Assembly (NCBI GenBank): GCA_018241505.1
Contig: JAFEDS010000006.1
Span: forward strand, 1 to 64,000
DNA length: 64,000 bases
Direction: 5' to 3'
Source of the DNA: Pseudomonadota bacterium
Lineage (GTDB): Bacteria > Pseudomonadota > Gammaproteobacteria > Steroidobacterales > Steroidobacteraceae
In this document: in pieces, positions 61,844 to 64,000 of the stretch
Position numbering within the stretch: the stretch's first letter is position 1
Layout of the letters: every line of letters starts with the position of its first letter
Made by a program: the position numbers and the translations under genes
Notes under the pieces: generated by a model
The model's input: the letters and a program-made list of their open reading frames with translations, nothing else
What the model was told of the DNA's origin: nothing
Database searches by the model: none

Positions 61844-63822
61844 TCGCGATACCGGTGCAGCGCATCGCCCAGAGCTTCCTTCAATGGCCCCAACCAAGGC
61901 TCAAAGTGCTTCCACTGTTCGAGACCTTCGCGGTTGATTCCCTGACGTACCTGCTCGGAGCTGGCCGTGCGGACGCTGCGCTTGTTCTGGTGAAACGTAA
62001 TGCACTGTTCTTCGAACTCCAGACCGCAGAAGTCCAGAAGGCGTCGCACGCTGCCCTCCAGGTCATCGACGACATCTTCGTGAAACACGCGCAGCACGCG
62101 GCCGGGCAGTACGCTGTCCCAGTGCCGCATCAGCTCGATGTAGGTCCTGTAGTAGCGGGCAATGTCGTCGATGCTGTAGGTGAATTCCTGGCCGCCGGCA
62201 AACAACTGTTTGAAGTTGCTGAAGCAGCAGGCCATGGGCTCGCGCCGGGCATCGATTATGCGCGCGTTCGGCAGCATCAGATGCAGCAAGCCCACGTGCC
62301 GGAAATTGTTGGGCATCTTATCGATGAAGAACGGCGCGCCGCTCCTGCGGTAAATGCGCGTGGCGCTCAGATATTCCGCGCCGAGCCTGGCAAGATCCCC
62401 GGCACCGAGGTTGGTCAGGATCCGCGGATAGCGCGGATCCTCGTTCTCGGGGCCAAACCCGTGCAGCCGGGTGACAATCTGCTGGATGTTGGGCAGCTCC
62501 TGAGTTCCCTCCACCCTGGAATGCGATGCCAGGATCTGCTCCAGCAGCGTCGAGCCCGCGCGGGGCAATCCCACAATGAAGATGGGATCCGGCGCCGGGT
62601 CGCCCCAGTTGCGCCGGTCGGCGAAGAACCCGGCGGTACACACCTCGATCTGTTTCCGGGTGTTGCGCTCTATCAACGCCGCGCCATAGCGGCACTCAGG
62701 GCGCTTCAGCTCGTTACCGAGCCGGTAGTAGCGGAACGACTCCGCGAACTCCTGTCGATCCTCCAGAGCCTTGCCGATTGCATAACACAGGTGATAACGA
62801 TCGACGAGGGGGGTCGCCGGCGCATCCACGGCGCGGCGCATCTGCTCCAGCTCCTGCGCAGCGAAGCGATAGGTCTTGAGATTGGCGAGACTCCAGTACG
62901 CATCGCCGAAATCCGGCCGCAGCCCGGCGGAGCGCTGATAGGACTCGATGGCCGGCTGCGCCTGTCCGAGTGTCTTCAACACATGACCGATCGACAGGTG
63001 CGCCTCGGCATCCTCCACGGTGCCGACGAGCAGATTGCGATAAATCGCCAGGGCGCGCTCAAACTCTCCCAGACCCACCGCGGCCGCGGCTTCCAGGATT
63101 TTCAACTGCCGATCGTTGGGTTGGTCGGTCAACAGGTGGGCGACTTCCCGTGCGGCTTCTTCGAAGCGCTGCAGCTCAACCAGTACGAGCGCATGTTCGT
63201 GACGGGCCGCCCGGTGCTCGGGAGCTCGTTGCAGCACCGCGGCAAGCAGAATCTGCGCATCGAGATAGACCTCGTGCGCGATGCCTATGCGGGCAAGCAG
63301 GCGCATCGCCTCAATGTTGTCACCGTGTTGGAGCAGATAGTCACGGATCAACGATTCGGCCGCTTCCAGATCCCCGTCCGCAAACAGGCTGTCCGCGAGA
63401 ACCACCTCCGAGGCCTGCGCACGCAAGGCGGCGACGCTCTTCGCGGCCACGGACGCGTTCTGAGTTTCGCCCTGCATCCGGTACAAGCCTTCGAGCATGG
63501 ACCAGCTTCCGGGCAGTGAGTTGTTGAGCTGTACGGCCTTCACAAAGGCCTGGATGGCGGGCCGCGCCTGGCGCTGGGCAACGAAGCAGCGCCCTCTTTC
63601 TTCGTAGAGCCGGCTGAACGCGGGGTACTGCCGCTCCAACTCGCTGAGCGTGCCCAGGGCCTCCGGCAGCTTATTCAGCAAACGCTGGGCGATGGCACTG
63701 AATAGCAAGGCATCCCGGTGCCCGGGATGGCTCGAGAGCACGGACTGGGCGGTGGCCAGCAGCTCGGCGAAGCGCTGCTGACGCAGCAACTCCCGAAGGT
63801 CGGTCGTCGGAGCGGGATCCAT
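61840..63822 (-). CDS. TPR sulfotransferase family protein
   Basis: 660 residues. Residues about 10-390 are TPR repeats (for example ALLFSAIAQRLLNKLPEALG, AHLSIGHVLKTLGQAQPAIE). The sulfotransferase domain begins at FIVGLPRAGSTLLEQILASH and has DARREPMACCFSNFKQLF. It overlaps the next sulfotransferase by 4 bp. A GTG at 63831 is an alternative start. Position directly after a TonB-dependent receptor is frequent in related genomes. Confidence 0.88.
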   Translation of the reverse strand: MDPAPTTDLRELLRQQRFAELLATAQSVLSSHPGHRDALLFSAIAQRLLNKLPEALGTLSELERQYPAFSRLYEERGRCFVAQRQARPAIQAFVKAVQLNNSLPGSWSMLEGLYRMQGETQNASVAAKSVAALRAQASEVVLADSLFADGDLEAAESLIRDYLLQHGDNIEAMRLLARIGIAHEVYLDAQILLAAVLQRAPEHRAARHEHALVLVELQRFEEAAREVAHLLTDQPNDRQLKILEAAAAVGLGEFERALAIYRNLLVGTVEDAEAHLSIGHVLKTLGQAQPAIESYQRSAGLRPDFGDAYWSLANLKTYRFAAQELEQMRRAVDAPATPLVDRYHLCYAIGKALEDRQEFAESFRYYRLGNELKRPECRYGAALIERNTRKQIEVCTAGFFADRRNWGDPAPDPIFIVGLPRAGSTLLEQILASHSRVEGTQELPNIQQIVTRLHGFGPENEDPRYPRILTNLGAGDLARLGAEYLSATRIYRRSGAPFFIDKMPNNFRHVGLLHLMLPNARIIDARREPMACCFSNFKQLFAGGQEFTYSIDDIARYYRTYIELMRHWDSVLPGRVLRVFHEDVVDDLEGSVRRLLDFCGLEFEEQCITFHQNKRSVRTASSEQVRQGINREGLEQWKHFEPWLGPLKEALGDALHRYRE

Positions 63823-63836
63823 GCCTGACACGAAAA

Positions 63837-63858
63837 GGGGCGGACACGTGTCCGCCCC
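63837..63858 (-). terminator. Rho-independent terminator of the TonB-dependent receptor gene
   Basis: A perfect 22-bp palindrome (arms GGGGCGGACAC and its complement) lies 14 bp after the receptor stop; on the minus strand it is followed by TTTT. The tract ends 11 bp before the sulfotransferase start, so only read-through or a local promoter would express that operon. Confidence 0.75.
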
Positions 63859-63872
63859 GGGATCTTAACTCG

Positions 63873-64000
63873 TCAGAACTTCCAGGTGACATTCGCCATC
63901 ACCACGCGGGGGCGCAGCGGGATTTCCGACTTGATGAACTGCCCCGACGAGATATTGGTCGGCCCGTACTCGTTGGACAGGTTCTGGCCGGAAATCTGCA
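63873..64000 (-). CDS. TonB-dependent receptor, C-terminal end only
   Basis: The last 42 codons are in the window: ISGQNLSNEYGPTNISSGQF and, after a short gap, PRVVMANVTWKF-stop. The final beta strand ending in Phe and the QNLxNE pattern are typical of TonB-dependent outer-membrane receptors. The rest lies to the right of the window. Confidence 0.8.
   Translation of the reverse strand, partial: QISGQNLSNEYGPTNISSGQFIKSEIPLRPRVVMANVTWKF

Noticed and set aside
61855-63519. Long open frame (554 codons) on the plus strand
   Set aside because: Shadow of the TPR sulfotransferase on the minus strand, with no recognisable domain.

Overview
The window is 64 kb of GC-rich bacterial chromosome, most likely from a gammaproteobacterium near the Steroidobacter/Nevskia/Xanthomonas assemblage. 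The evidence for this is an asmA-mutY-yggX run, a TonB-dependent receptor next to TPR sulfotransferases, a HAE1-type RND tripartite pump, abundant LysR/AraC/MarR regulators and a possible Xanthomonas-type xyl-box. The placement is inferred from gene content and no database was searched.

Layout. 1-8.9 kb: a partial DUF3683 FAD oxidase, a Fic protein, a secreted M28 peptidase coupled to a retropepsin-like protein, and a small xylan locus (GH10 xylanase, secreted esterase) with a LacI-type operator. 9-21.8 kb: an amino-acid permease, a large periplasmic-propeller diguanylate cyclase, two related secreted DUF1579-like proteins on either side of a LysR gene with a perfect palindromic operator, a lactonase, an AsmA-like/GT51 fusion, and a haloalkane dehalogenase divergent from a LysR gene. 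21.8-28.1 kb: a HipBA-type module preceded by phased operators, a MarR/metallo-hydrolase pair with twin operators, a tandem PARP-type zinc-finger protein, gene remnants, AraC/GFA and RidA.

28.1-30.3 kb is the most unusual part. An intact hsp20 gene has a good sigma-32 promoter. Divergent from it, a well-conserved CIRCE element and groE-type Shine-Dalgarno sites drive only fossils of groES and groEL, which keep both ends of the genes but have lost the middles. Remnants of a hybrid histidine kinase and a second HipA follow. 30.3-35 kb holds small metabolic and redox genes. 35-42.7 kb is accessory: a frameshifted zeta-toxin-like gene, a truncated MobA/MobL relaxase, an Lrp/EamA pair, and a restriction-modification locus (methyltransferase, controller-like protein, PD-(D/E)XK protein with a HEAT-like C-terminus) ending at a tRNA-Phe gene.

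43-64 kb returns to core-like content: an RND efflux operon followed by a soluble GAF histidine kinase and NarL-type regulator, asmA-mutY-yggX, an AAA ATPase behind an AT-rich repeat cluster, SDR and thioesterase genes, two divergent FAD oxidoreductases, and two translationally coupled TPR sulfotransferases behind a TonB-dependent receptor. Many adjacent genes share 1-4 bp stop/start overlaps, so small translationally coupled operons are common.
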